Assembly (NCBI GenBank): GCA_963693315.1
Contig: CAVNZG010000977.1
Coordinates: forward strand, 124,001 to 188,000
Direction: 5' to 3'
Length of the DNA: 64,000 nt
Source: Diogma glabrata
Taxonomy: Eukaryota; Arthropoda; Insecta; Diptera; Cylindrotomidae
Shown here: positions 19,647 through 30,370 of the stretch, piece after piece
How the letters are laid out: every line of letters begins with the position of its first letter
How positions within the stretch are numbered: the stretch's first letter is position 1
Notes under the pieces: model-generated
Told to the model about the DNA's origin: nothing
The model's database searches: none
What the model saw: the letters and a program-made list of their open reading frames with translations, nothing else
Made by a program: the position numbers and the translations under genes

Positions 19647-22600
19647 AAATATGGAGGGGCTGAAATCTCACAGCTCTGAGATATCAAGACTTCGGTCTGG
19701 GTAAAGGATTTTGATATAGTTTTCGGCAAAAAACTTTCACGAGGACATGGTTTTTAGTTTTGGGCAGCGATGTAAATCAAACATAACTCTTTGTACTTTA
19801 ACAAGCATTTTTTATATCTGTTTAAAAATTTATTACAAAACTAACACGAAACATCAATACGTTAACTTTTTTTAAATTCCGATAATATGCCAAAAATTCT
19901 TAAAAATTCGAACTTTTCCAAAATTCTAAAAATATTGCAAAAATTATTACAAAATAAAATATTAAAACTTTTTTCAAAATTCCAAAAATTATAATAAAAT
20001 TAAAAATTTATCAAAATTCTAAAAATATTCCAAAAATTCTTACAAAATCAAAAATTAAAACTTTTTCCGAAATTCCAAAAATATTTCAAAAATTATTACA
20101 AATTCAAAAATTTCCATGTCCAATTTCATTTTCAATTACATTTACGTCATAAAAACAGCTACATTTTTTTTTCCAAAAAATTGGCTAGAAAATAAATGAT
20201 TTGACATTTTTTGACACACTTGACAACATTTTTTTGACAAACTTATAATGCCATAATTCTAATAATAATAATAAAATATCATTTCGAGCAAACAGTTTTA
20301 TTTTTTCCAAAAAATTGGTTAAAAAATAAATAAAACCTCTCTTTTGACACACTTGACAACATTTTTTTTGAAAAACTTATAATGCCATAATTCTCAATAA
20401 TAATAATAAAATTTCATTTCAAACAAACAATTTTATTTTTTTCCAAAAAGTTGGGTAAAAAAATAAATAAAAATCTTTCTTTTGACACACTTGACAACAT
20501 TTTTTGACAAACTTATAATACTATAATTCTCAATAATAATAATAAAACCGAAGTAGTTTCATTTCAAACAAACAATTTTTTTTTCCAAAAAATTGGGTAA
20601 AAAATAAATAAAAATCTTTCTTTTGACACACTTGACAACATTTTTTGGACAAACTTATAATGCCATAATTCTCAATAATAATAATAAAACCGAAGTAGTT
20701 TCATTTCAAACAAACAATTTTTTTTCCAAAAAATTGGGTAAAAAAATAAATAAAAATCTTTCTTTTGACACACTTGACAACATTTTTTTGACAAACTTAT
20801 AATGCCATAATTCTCAATAATAATAATAAAATTTCATTTCCAACAATTAATTTTATTTTTTTTTCCAAAAAATTAGGTAAAAAAATAAATAAAAATTTTT
20901 CTTTTGACACACTTGACAACATTTTTTTGACAAACTTATAATGCAATAATCTAGTTTTTGATCTCACATACCCATCCCGACCATCAAGATTCCCCCAAAT
21001 TTAATGTTTCTACTCGTAATCACTTAAAATGAACGTTTTTTAAGCCAAAAATATGAAAATTTGCTATTTTTGACACACATAATGATTTTTTTGACACACT
21101 TCCGGTACAGTTATCGAACACAGCGTCCTTTCGGACCTGCATCTTGTGAATACCTATTTTTAGAAAAAAAAATTTTTGAAATCCCTCCAGCCGTTTTCCC
21201 TGCAGTGTAGGTAATGACGGCGGCCGGCCGACAGACAGACATACATTTTTTTTTTTTTTGCTTTTTTAGAATCAGGAGGTCCTAAAACGTCGATAAATGT
21301 CAAAAAAAGTGGGGGTAAGAATTTCACTTTGAGCTCATGAATGTAATACTTAGGTTTTTCAGACCGAAGTAATCTTAAAAAACTAAAATAAACAATTAAT
21401 ATTGACTTGACAGTAATGACCCAAAAAAAATTAACAACAAAACATTAAATTTTCAAAATAAACAAATTACTTCGGTCTGAAAGACCTAAGTATTACATTC
21501 ATGAGCTCAAAGTGAAATTCTTACCCCCACTTTTTTTGACATTTCTCGACGTTTTAGGACCTCCTGATTCTAAAAAAGCAAAAAAAAAAAATGTATGTCT
21601 GTCTGCCGGCCGGCCGTCCGCCGTCATTACCTACGCTGCAGGGAAAACCGCTGGAGGGATTTCAAAAATTTTTGTTTTTAAAAATATGTATTCACAAGGG
21701 ACAGGTCCGAAAGGACGCTGTGTTCGATAACTGTACCGGAAGTGTGTCAAAAAAATCATTATGTGTGTCAAAAATAGCAAATTTTCATATTTTTGGCTTA
21801 AAAAACGTTCATTTTAAGTGATTACGAGTAGAAACATTAAATTTGGAGAAATCTTGAAGGTCGGGATTGGTATGTGAGATCAAAAACTAGATTATTGCAT
21901 TATAAGTTTGTCAAAAAAATGTTGTCAAGTGTGTCAAAAGAAAGATTTTTATTTATTTTTCTACCTAATTTTTTGGAAAGAAAATAAAGTTAATTGTTTG
22001 TTTGAAATGAAGTTTTATTATTATTATTGAGAATTATGGCATTATAAGTTTGTCAAAAAAATGTTGTCAAGTGTGTCAAAAGAAAGATTTTTATTTATTT
22101 TTTTACCCAATTTTTGGAAAAAACAAAATGGTTTGTTTGAAATGAAATTTTATTATTATTATTGAGAATTATGGCATTATAAGTTTGTCAAAAAAAAGGT
22201 GTCAAGTGTGTCAAAAGATTTTTATTTAGTTTTTTACCCAATTTTTTGGAAAAACATAAAATTGTTTCTTTGAAATGAAATTTTATTATTATTATTGAGA
22301 ATTATGGAATTATAAGTTTGTCAAAATATGTTGTCAAGTGTGTCAAAAAAAAGGTTTTTATTTATTTTTTACCCAATTTTTTTTAGAAAAAAATAAAATT
22401 TATAGTTTGTATGACATGATATTTAATTATTATTATAGAGAATTATGGCATTATAAGTTTGTCAAAAAATAATATCAAGTGTGTTTTATTTATTTTATTT
22501 ATTTTTTTAGCCAATTTTTTGGAAAAAAAATGTAGCTGTTTTTATGACGTAAATGTAATTTAAAATGAAATTGGACATGGAAATTTTTGAATTTGTTATA

Positions 22601-23212
22601 GTTTTTGAAATATTTTTGGAATTTTGAAAAAGTTTTTATTTTTGATTTTGTATTTTGCAATATATTTAGAATTTCGGAAAAAGTTTCAATTTTTGATTTT
22701 GTAAGAATTTTTGGAATATTTTTAGAATGTTGAAAAATTTTTAATTTTTGATATTATTATAATTTTTGGAATTTTGAAAAAATTTTCAATTTTTGATTTT
22801 GTAATAATTTTTGCAATATTTTTAGAATTTTGGAAAAAGTTTGAATTTTTAAGAATTTTTGAAATATTATTGGAATTTATAAAAATTTAAATATTTGATT
22901 TTATTCTAATTTTTGGGATATTTTTGGAATTTTGAAAAAGTTTGATTTTATTTAATTTAACAATATTTTTGGAATTTTGATTATAATTTTCCGGCAACGT
23001 ATTGATGTTTCGTGTAAGTTTTGTATTAAATTTTTAAACAGAAATAAAAAATACTTGTACTTTAACAAAGAGTTATGTTTGATATACATCGCTGCCCAAA
23101 ACTAAAAATCATGTCCTCATACAAGTTTTTTGCCGAAAACTATATCAAAATCCTTAACCCAGACCGAAGTCTTGATATCTCAGAGCTGTGAGATTTCAGC
23201 CCCTCCATATTT
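19647..23212. mobile_element. Foldback element 2, 3.6 kb, arms about 1.7 kb with internal tandem repeats
   Basis: The left arm begins ATATGGAGGGGCTGAAATC and the right arm ends with its complement at about 23210. The arms meet around a short non-palindromic centre at about 21374-21465. Each arm contains a tandem array: six units of about 140 bp in the left arm (about 20165-20950, each with CCAAAAAATTGG and GACACACTTGACAACA) and five or so in the right (about 21890-22530). A diverged, GC-richer segment with GACAGACAGACATACA lies near the centre. Target duplication could not be fixed because the ends are A/T-rich. The design resembles Drosophila foldback-type elements; kinship is not established. 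Confidence 0.85.
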
Positions 23213-24029
23213 TTATTATTAAAATACATGTAATGAGAAATAAATACAACTATATAGAATTAGGTGTGAGATAAGATTGTCAATTCCTGGGTAAAGGATA
23301 GGACAAGGGAATGGATATTGTAGAAAGAGGTATTTAATAGATAAAATTTTAATAAACCCAGAAATTTTGCCCATCAAGAAATGGATTCACCCCAGCTAAC
23401 AACATCGATCAAAACACCGAAGTGGACTGATTGCTGCGGAAGTAAATTCATTCATGCTAAACAAAAATTCTGATTAAAGACCAATGCAATAAAATTGTAA
23501 TAGAAGAATATATACCGCAACTAACACTACTGTTCAAAACACCGAAGTAGACAATGTAGATGCGAGCGAACATATTTTCAACAAAATAATAAGAGCAACC
23601 GAAGAATGTTAACCGATCTGACAATACTGGTCAAACACTAACGTGGACAATGTAAGTTCCCGGTTAAAATTCCTTAACCACTCTTAAGTCTTAAATAAAT
23701 ACCGAATTAGAAAAACGCTAGAGAATGAAAACATAACAAACATTGTGAAATCACGATACTGCGGATATCACAATGCGATGCCACCATCGATGGGACTAGC
23801 GTTAGATGATTTTCTACTAAAGGATTGTGACCACTTAACACGAGGAAATCTACATTGACGAATGGAATTCTTAATGCGAGGTCACTGTGGGAAGCGTTGT
23901 TTAAGGACTAATGGCTTAGAAGTAAACGAAAAATAAATAATTTTGGTGTCAGAGAAAGATAGCATGAACATTCATGCAAACGCAGAATTAAATAAAACTT
24001 ACAAAAACCATGCTTAATGGCTTGAATTG
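23213..24029 (-). other. Element A leader proximal to the 5' LTR, with weak tandem repeats
   Basis: This stretch follows the primer site in the minus direction. Three degenerate units about 100-120 bp apart (near 23400, 23520 and 23620) share CAAAACACCGAAGTGGAC-like wording. No reading frame is supported. Confidence 0.45.
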
Positions 24030-24047
24030 AGCTAATATTGGGCGCCA
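24030..24047 (-). other. Primer-binding site of element A, tRNA-Lys type, partly decayed
   Basis: On the minus strand TGGCGCCCAA begins two bases after the 5' LTR. The first ten bases match the primer site complementary to animal tRNA-Lys(CUU). The next eight (TATTAGCT) do not match what I expect. It may be a shortened or mutated site. Confidence 0.6.
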
Positions 24048-24049
24048 TC

Positions 24050-25672
24050 TGATACAGGCGGATAGAGCTAAAACTAAAGTAGAGTGTGATTGAAAAAAAA
24101 ACAAATATCCGCTGTATCGGAAAAATCGAAGGACAACTTTGAGGCAGCAGTCTCTTGCTCCGGTCTTAAGCTCTCGGCCTGGGTCGTGGTTTGCCTCGTT
24201 GTGCCTTTGATATAATGGGACTGCTTTTTAAGAAATTTATTTGAATATACAATACTAATGAGGGGACAGCCATTTGAAACCCCAAACAACACGATGGACG
24301 GAAGTCAGGAAGGAACCCCAGGGAATTAGGACATCTGACTCATACCATTTATAAGAGATAAACTAACACATATTTAAATATTTAAAAATGGAACCAAAAA
24401 TGTAAAAAAAAAAACTTATAACTACAAACATAATTAAATCACTATACTAACCAAAAAAATTTACATCTACAACTAAAAAAAACAAATCATAATACCTGTC
24501 ATCTTCAATCCAGTGTTCACATCATTTCATGGGTCGGTTGACATTAATTCATGGGACGCAATTGACAACATATCGGATGAGTATAAAAAAACAGTAGTTA
24601 ATCGGTATTAATTTCTCTTTTTTATTATTTTACTTGCAATAATTATCAAAGTACTTATTAGTTCAAATTCATCAAATATAATTTAAATATTTTAGAGTAT
24701 GTTTTTTTACAGTATAAAACCCACTTCAAGTATAGTTTACACAAAAAATTATATAATTTTTAAATATAATATTTTTATAAGAGGTTATTTTTGGTTCTTT
24801 TTAATAATATTTTTTTACAATTCCACCTTTATATTATATATTTTGTGTTCTTTGTCACACACAACAACTTTAATTAATCTTTAATTAATTTCGTTTTGTT
24901 TTTAATTTCATTAATTTGAACAATTCATTAAAAACAACAGTTAATATAACAATTCATTAAAAACAACAGTTAATCGGTATATATAATTTACCACATTTGC
25001 CACTATATATAATCAAAATAAGTGCAAATCACTACACCAAAATCAAAAGAAATCACAATGACCACAGAACTTTATCCACAAACAAAAATATTCAACAAAA
25101 CATAACAAAACTTAACTGGAATCGAATTTAAGCGGAACATATGTCCGCTTCAAAATTCATTCTTCGACTCCCCGATTGAAAATTTTCACCCGTCCGTTTA
25201 ATTAATGAAGAAAATCATGTGATGGTTATCTAGCCAATCATAATCATCACATCAGGCTTGGTATCACATATCATTTAGAAAATGTACTTACATGTATTAT
25301 CAAACGCAAGCAAAAAAAATGTTGTTTTACAGTAAATGTAATTATAATCCATTAATTTCGCAAAATTAAAGTTAATGAATTATAATACATGAACCAGTAT
25401 GTCAAGGTTTTCTCAATTTCTCGTAATATGGTGATATTAAAGAAATTAAAGAAAACTTGGTAAAGCATTCTTGCCCTCGCTTTGATCTTACAGGAAGCAA
25501 ATCAAATAAATGAAGTATATGGGATATTGAAGAAAATAATTTTGATTTAGAAATATAGAATAATTTAGGAATTTGTTCCAAATGAAGTTTAGGTTGATTA
25601 ATTATTGGAAAGGCTCAAATTTCAATATGTTGTGACAAAGAAAAAGAAAAGGATTTCTTTTTCGCCGCCACA
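24050..25672 (-). repeat. 5' LTR of element A
   Basis: This 1623-bp copy has scattered substitutions relative to 4084-5705, for example near 24338 and 24425, and poly-A length changes. Divergence looks to be of the order of 1-2 percent by eye, older than the LTR pair of element B or of the nested element. Confidence 0.85.
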
Positions 25673-25676
25673 AATA

Positions 25677-25833
25677 TAATTCTCAGCTTCAATGTTGAAA
25701 GTAACCAGTGATTACCAATGTCGAAATGACGTAACGAAGTTGTGTGTAATCTCAATGTAATAATGATAATAAATTTCAGCTTCGATGTAACATATAATAT
25801 AAATCTCAGCTTCAATGTTGAATGCTACACTCA
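25677..25833. repeat. Minisatellite, right part
   Basis: This continues the array at 3835-4079, with CAGCTTCAATGTTGAA and TGACGTAACGAAG-like motifs and the same alternation of long and short units. Confidence 0.65.
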
Positions 25834-26922
25834 AAAATATGTTACCATTAAAATTTACAAAATCGTTTTGTAAAAGTGCTAACAAAATGTTTTTGTGAAT
25901 TTACCAAAAAATATTAAACTTTATATAAAATTTTGTATAGTCTATTTGACTTTTTTGAATCTGAAAAATCATTTGTACTTAACAATTGTTTTTGTGACTT
26001 AAATTAAAAAAGTACAAACTCATAAATATTTCTAAATACAATTACTTTTCATTGTTTTAACAAAATATTGTTAAGGTTATATTGATTTTTTATCAATTTT
26101 AAATCATAAATAATGTATCCGTGACAAAACAAAAATCAATTATACAAAATTTTGTAAAATTTTGTGACAAGAAAAATGACATTCTACAGTTTTTTTTTAA
26201 AACTTAATACGAATTTTGCAGATTTTTTTTTAAACTTTACAAAGGGGCTTATGCAATTTAAAAAACAAACAATTTTTTTACAAAAAAAAATTTCTATTTT
26301 ACAAATGTTTGATAAAATTTCATAAGTGAAGTTATAACCAAAATTGATATTAAACAGTTTCAGTTTCAATTTGGTTGTCTAAGTAAAAATTTACAGAATT
26401 TTTTTAAGATTGTGATAATTTAGTGGTTGATTCATGAAAAATAGTAGTAACTAGTAGTGATACATGATAGATTTAGCAGACATATTTGGAATATATCAGG
26501 TAAGAAATTTTACATATTTCGATATTAATATTCCGTTTATCGAGTGAGTAGGTAGACATTGGAATTGACTCCTAGAGATAATGGCCGAAATAAATTCGAT
26601 AATAGGGGAGATCTGTAGTTTTCGAACTGCATATCTTTAAATAAATAGAATGATCAGATCTATTACATATTTCAAAATCCACTTCAATAGGTTTTTGTTA
26701 TAATTGTTCTTAAAATAATCTACAATAGTTTCTTTTTTCCAGACATCGAAGAAGAAAATAACATATGCTCTGAAAGCATGAAAGCAATAAAACAAGATGG
26801 GCAGAATTAGAGCAGCAATGAGGAAAAACTTGTTTTACCACGCTAAAATTAATCAAATTGAAAATTAGTCAAAGATGTTTTTCTAAATTTTGCCACAATA
26901 CAAGAAACCATTGGGTTAAAAA
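25834..26922. other. AT-rich DNA, no gene recognised
   Basis: There are many short runs of TTTTGTAAAATTTTGT-like sequence but no frame or terminal repeat that I can support. It ends at the left end of the long inverted-repeat element. Confidence 0.4.
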
Positions 26923-27602
26923 CACTAGTTTACAAATTTTGAACTTTTTTTGTCTCCCTGAATAAAACCCAACTTTTCTTATGGATTTGAACCTTCTGAA
27001 TACGAAAATCATGCTCATTTTTTTTTTGTTAGCTCTTGTTTTTGAGATATTCATGAAAAACCAATTTTTTCGGTGATCAAAAATGATGTTTCGGTTTTTG
27101 GATCTCATATTTTACATAACAAACAAATTAAATATATTAATAAAACAAGTGCATAGTAAATATGCCAACAAACGTTTTGAGTTATATTTTGTAAAAATCC
27201 GTTAAGGATTCTGGAAGTTACAGTCGAAAAAAGTTGAAAAAATACGAAAAATTCACGTTTTTTTTAAATTTTTCCATTTTAAACACCATAAATTTTGAAC
27301 AAATAAAGACACTAATTTTTTTTAATTTTTTTAATTGCTTGGAGCCTATAGTAGTTTCAATTTTCTTTCTTTTAAGCTAAAAGATACGAATATTGGTGCA
27401 GTTTAAGCACCATAACTAAGTTATTCATGAATAACTAACTTCTTGAATAACTAAGTTATTCAAGTTTTCCCAAAGAAAGTCCAAACTCAAAATTTGGAAA
27501 AAAAATTTAACTATAAGAATAATTTAAACTTTGCTTTTGCTTTTGCTTAAACGTTGCTTTTAAAAGCAACATAATTGATTCATATATAGGTTGTTTTCGT
27601 AT

Positions 27603-27918
27603 TAGATCTAACTCCTCCTACTTCGGGGTTATTTTAGGAGTTGGAAAATATCAGTTAGTTGATTATGAAATGTCTTTTTTTGACAAAAGTTGTATTTTAT
27701 TTGTATATGATTTTTCTCGAAATTGAGATTTTTTTTGTGAAATTTTTTGACATGATCTACCTCGTTCCACCTCCGACTTATTTTAGGAGTTGGAAAATAT
27801 CAGTTAGTTGATTATGAAATGTCTTTTTTTTTACAAAAGTTGTATTTTATTTTTGTATGATTTTTCTCGATATTGAGATTTTTTTTTTGAAGTTTTTTAA
27901 CATGATCTAGCTCCTCAC
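27603..27918. repeat. 157-bp minisatellite, left part
   Basis: Each unit contains GATCTAGCTCCTCC-like wording, then TTTTAGGAGTTGGAAAATATC and GATTTTTCTCGAAATTGAG. Two units lie here and two more follow element B at 37066-37258. The TCAC duplicated by element B (27915-27918) falls within the third unit. Confidence 0.75.
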
Positions 27919-29583
27919 TGTAACGATTTGAAAATAGTAACTTGATCATACCTCATATACATCATATGGTTTTGTACTCGTTCGGTATATTTGTTTGATT
28001 TCTCTATATTTGTTCTATTTTGTTAAACGTCCTAATTTAAAAATAATTGGTTGTTGAACCTTGCCATCTAGACTGGTTATTCGACTAATGTAGAGGGGAA
28101 ACTTGGAGAAACAAATGGTATAAAAAAAAAGTATAAAACACCAACGGTTTGTTTTTTTTCGGATGGATTTTTTTTGTTGAGAGATTTTTGATCAGATTGA
28201 TTATGACAGTCAGTTAGCTAAGATTTGATTTTTTTTTCTTAACTTAATGAGTGAACTATAACAATGTTTTTCTGAGTAATGTTTCTAAAGTTCTGTAATA
28301 GTAAATATGAAAGTTCTGGAATAATAAAAATGATAGTTTTGTTGTGAGATGGTTGCATTTGTGATGATATTGTTCATGACTCAATAAAGATAGAAGTGAT
28401 AGGATAATTTTGCTAATTTTGATAAACATTTATAAATATTTCTATTAAACATTTGCAACTAACATGTAATGTTCTTTTTATGTAAAAAAGGTTGAAAAGA
28501 AATGTGACAAAAATGGATCTTTCAAATTTTGATAAACATTGACAAACATTTATGTAATAAATTTGCAAATACATAGCATGTTATGTTTTTTTGTTGTAAA
28601 AAAAAACAAGAATCAGCAAGGATCTCTATTGTTCGTTATTTAACTGTGTGCCGAAAACAAAAGCTAGTAGAAATAATTAGAAGATTGTTGATAATTAAAT
28701 CGAAATAAAACCAAAACCATAAAAGATGTCTGCTAAGGAAAATTTTGGGAAAGATACATTATCAGTGCTTTTCATGCATAAAATTATAAATTAAACATAA
28801 CCGTGTTGGAATACGGGATTCAATTGAAGGACGAATCAACCTATTGGATTCATCTGGTTTTGTTGGATCAAGATTCTTTTGATATTTTTGATAATTATTT
28901 AAAACCGAAACGTCATTCATTAAATATTTAATTTTTGATTATATAATTTTTTTTATAGTTTAGAAAAATCTAGCCACATCCAACAAGCGCTTGCTGGGAT
29001 TGGTATTAGGTGAGTTTTTTTTAAATTTAAGCCTGTTAAGACAGTTATAAATTGATTTTTTTTTTTTGTTATTTTGAAAGCAAATATTATATTTTTATAT
29101 TTATTTACATTAATTGAAATTTAAGTCTGTTAAGACAGTTATAAATTGATTTTTTTTTGTGTTATTTTGGATAGCAAATATTATATTTGTATATTTACTT
29201 ACATTGAATAATTTTCAATTTGATTTTTACAAAACCTGTACTTTAAAATTATAATTTTTTTTTGTTGATATCAAATATATTTTTTTTTATTGGTAATTTG
29301 GATTTATTTTTTTTGCTCCTAATATAAATGTTTTCTTTATTTGATGAAATTTTGGCACATAGATAAAATAGTTTAGATGTATAAATAAATCTTTTAAGAG
29401 GATGATGTGAATGGTGAGCTTTTCATGATATCTGACTCGATGCTGCTATCTTTCTTTAAAGAAATTCGCACTTATATCAAACATTTTATTTGTACAGTCA
29501 CTCAACCTCTGGGAAAGTAGATCAAACCCTGCCAGCCGAGAAGCTTCCCGTATTAAGGTGCGATACCAGAGAGTACTGTTACA
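27919..29583 (+). repeat. 5' LTR of element B
   Basis: It starts TGTAACGATTTG and ends GTACTGTTACA. It is unusually long for Ty3/gypsy (1665 bp), which fits the Ulysses-like group. A directly repeated segment of about 80 bp, with GTTAAGACAGTTATAAATTG at about 29035 and 29127, lies near its 3' end. I could not assign the U3/R/U5 boundaries with confidence. Confidence 0.92.
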
Positions 29584-29586
29584 AAA

Positions 29587-29604
29587 TGGCGCCGAAACAG
29601 GGAC
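29587..29604 (+). other. Primer-binding site of element B, tRNA-Lys(UUU)-like
   Basis: TGGCGCCGAAACAGGGAC begins three bases after the LTR. It matches the primer site complementary to animal tRNA-Lys(UUU), as I recall it, at 16 of 18 positions. The two mismatches are at positions 8 and 9. Confidence 0.7.
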
Positions 29605-30370
29605 CGAGGCTTGTAATTAAATAACAATTCCGTTGTTTTGTTTTAAATATAATTTTTTTCTTAAGTATGTGGTAGTTTAAATTTTTAATTGGTTGATTTC
29701 AGGGTGATACCTTGCTTCCTAGTATTATAAATAGAAAAAAAGAATTGTAAATACATTGGTTGACTAAGTTGTTAATATTTTCCAATGGTAAATTAAATTC
29801 TTCTCTTACCACTTTTCACCTAATTTATTGAATCAAAGATTTGCTTTAATTATTAGATTGAAGATATTTATGTCGATTTCGGATTACTGCCAACATCCAA
29901 TATGTTTGTTGAAATCAATTAAGGTTTCATTTGAGTTTGCCAGCAAAAAACGAAAGAATTTTCAGAAAATGTCTTCAGTTCGTTCCTGTTCGTTTTTTTT
30001 TTTTTTTTTATTTTTCTATTTCTAGTGGCAGCGTGTTAGAATGTTTTGAAACCTCACTGTATGCATCATCCTCTTTACACATATAGTTTTTTTTTGTTGC
30101 GATTTCTTTCTGATTGTTTTTATTTACGCATTTGAATTTTTGTGTTTGCATTTGTTATAATTAAAAATATTTGAAATTTTTTTTTGTGGTTGAGTTTGCG
30201 ATCAATTATTTTTGAAGAATTTTTTTTTTAAGTTGAAATTTTTACTGTTATTATTTTTTTTTTCTCTTCTCTCTCGATAACTTAATATTAACGACCGGTT
30301 TCTTGGTTAGAGAAACAGATTAAATATTTTTGTTTTGTTGTGTTTTTTATCACGGATTTTTTATTCAAAA
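29605..30370 (+). other. Element B untranslated leader
   Basis: This T-rich leader of about 770 bases holds no credible gene. A 65-codon open stretch at 29828-30025 ends in a poly-Phe run encoded by a T tract and is probably chance. Confidence 0.6.

Larger units (their letters stand above)
4084..25672 (-). mobile_element. Element A: Ty3/gypsy retrotransposon (Osvaldo/Ulysses-like), host to nested insertions
   Basis: Two direct LTRs (4084-5705 and 24050-25672) with TG...CA ends bound the element, and AATA flanks it on both sides (4080-4083 and 25673-25676). In minus-strand order it has the 5' LTR, a TGGCGCCCAA primer site, a leader, gag, pol with protease, RT, RNase H and integrase, then the 3' LTR. 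Its own length without insertions would be roughly 10 kb. Inside it lie an LTR element (6640-12915) and two foldback elements (16679-18034 and about 19647-23212). The long LTRs, tRNA-Lys-type primer site and 4-bp duplication fit the Osvaldo/Ulysses lineage; that placement is an inference from memory. Confidence 0.85.

Noticed and set aside
21512..21821. Two open frames in foldback element 2
   Set aside because: They lie in the arm repeat, and the same sequence is inverted in the other arm without a conserved frame.
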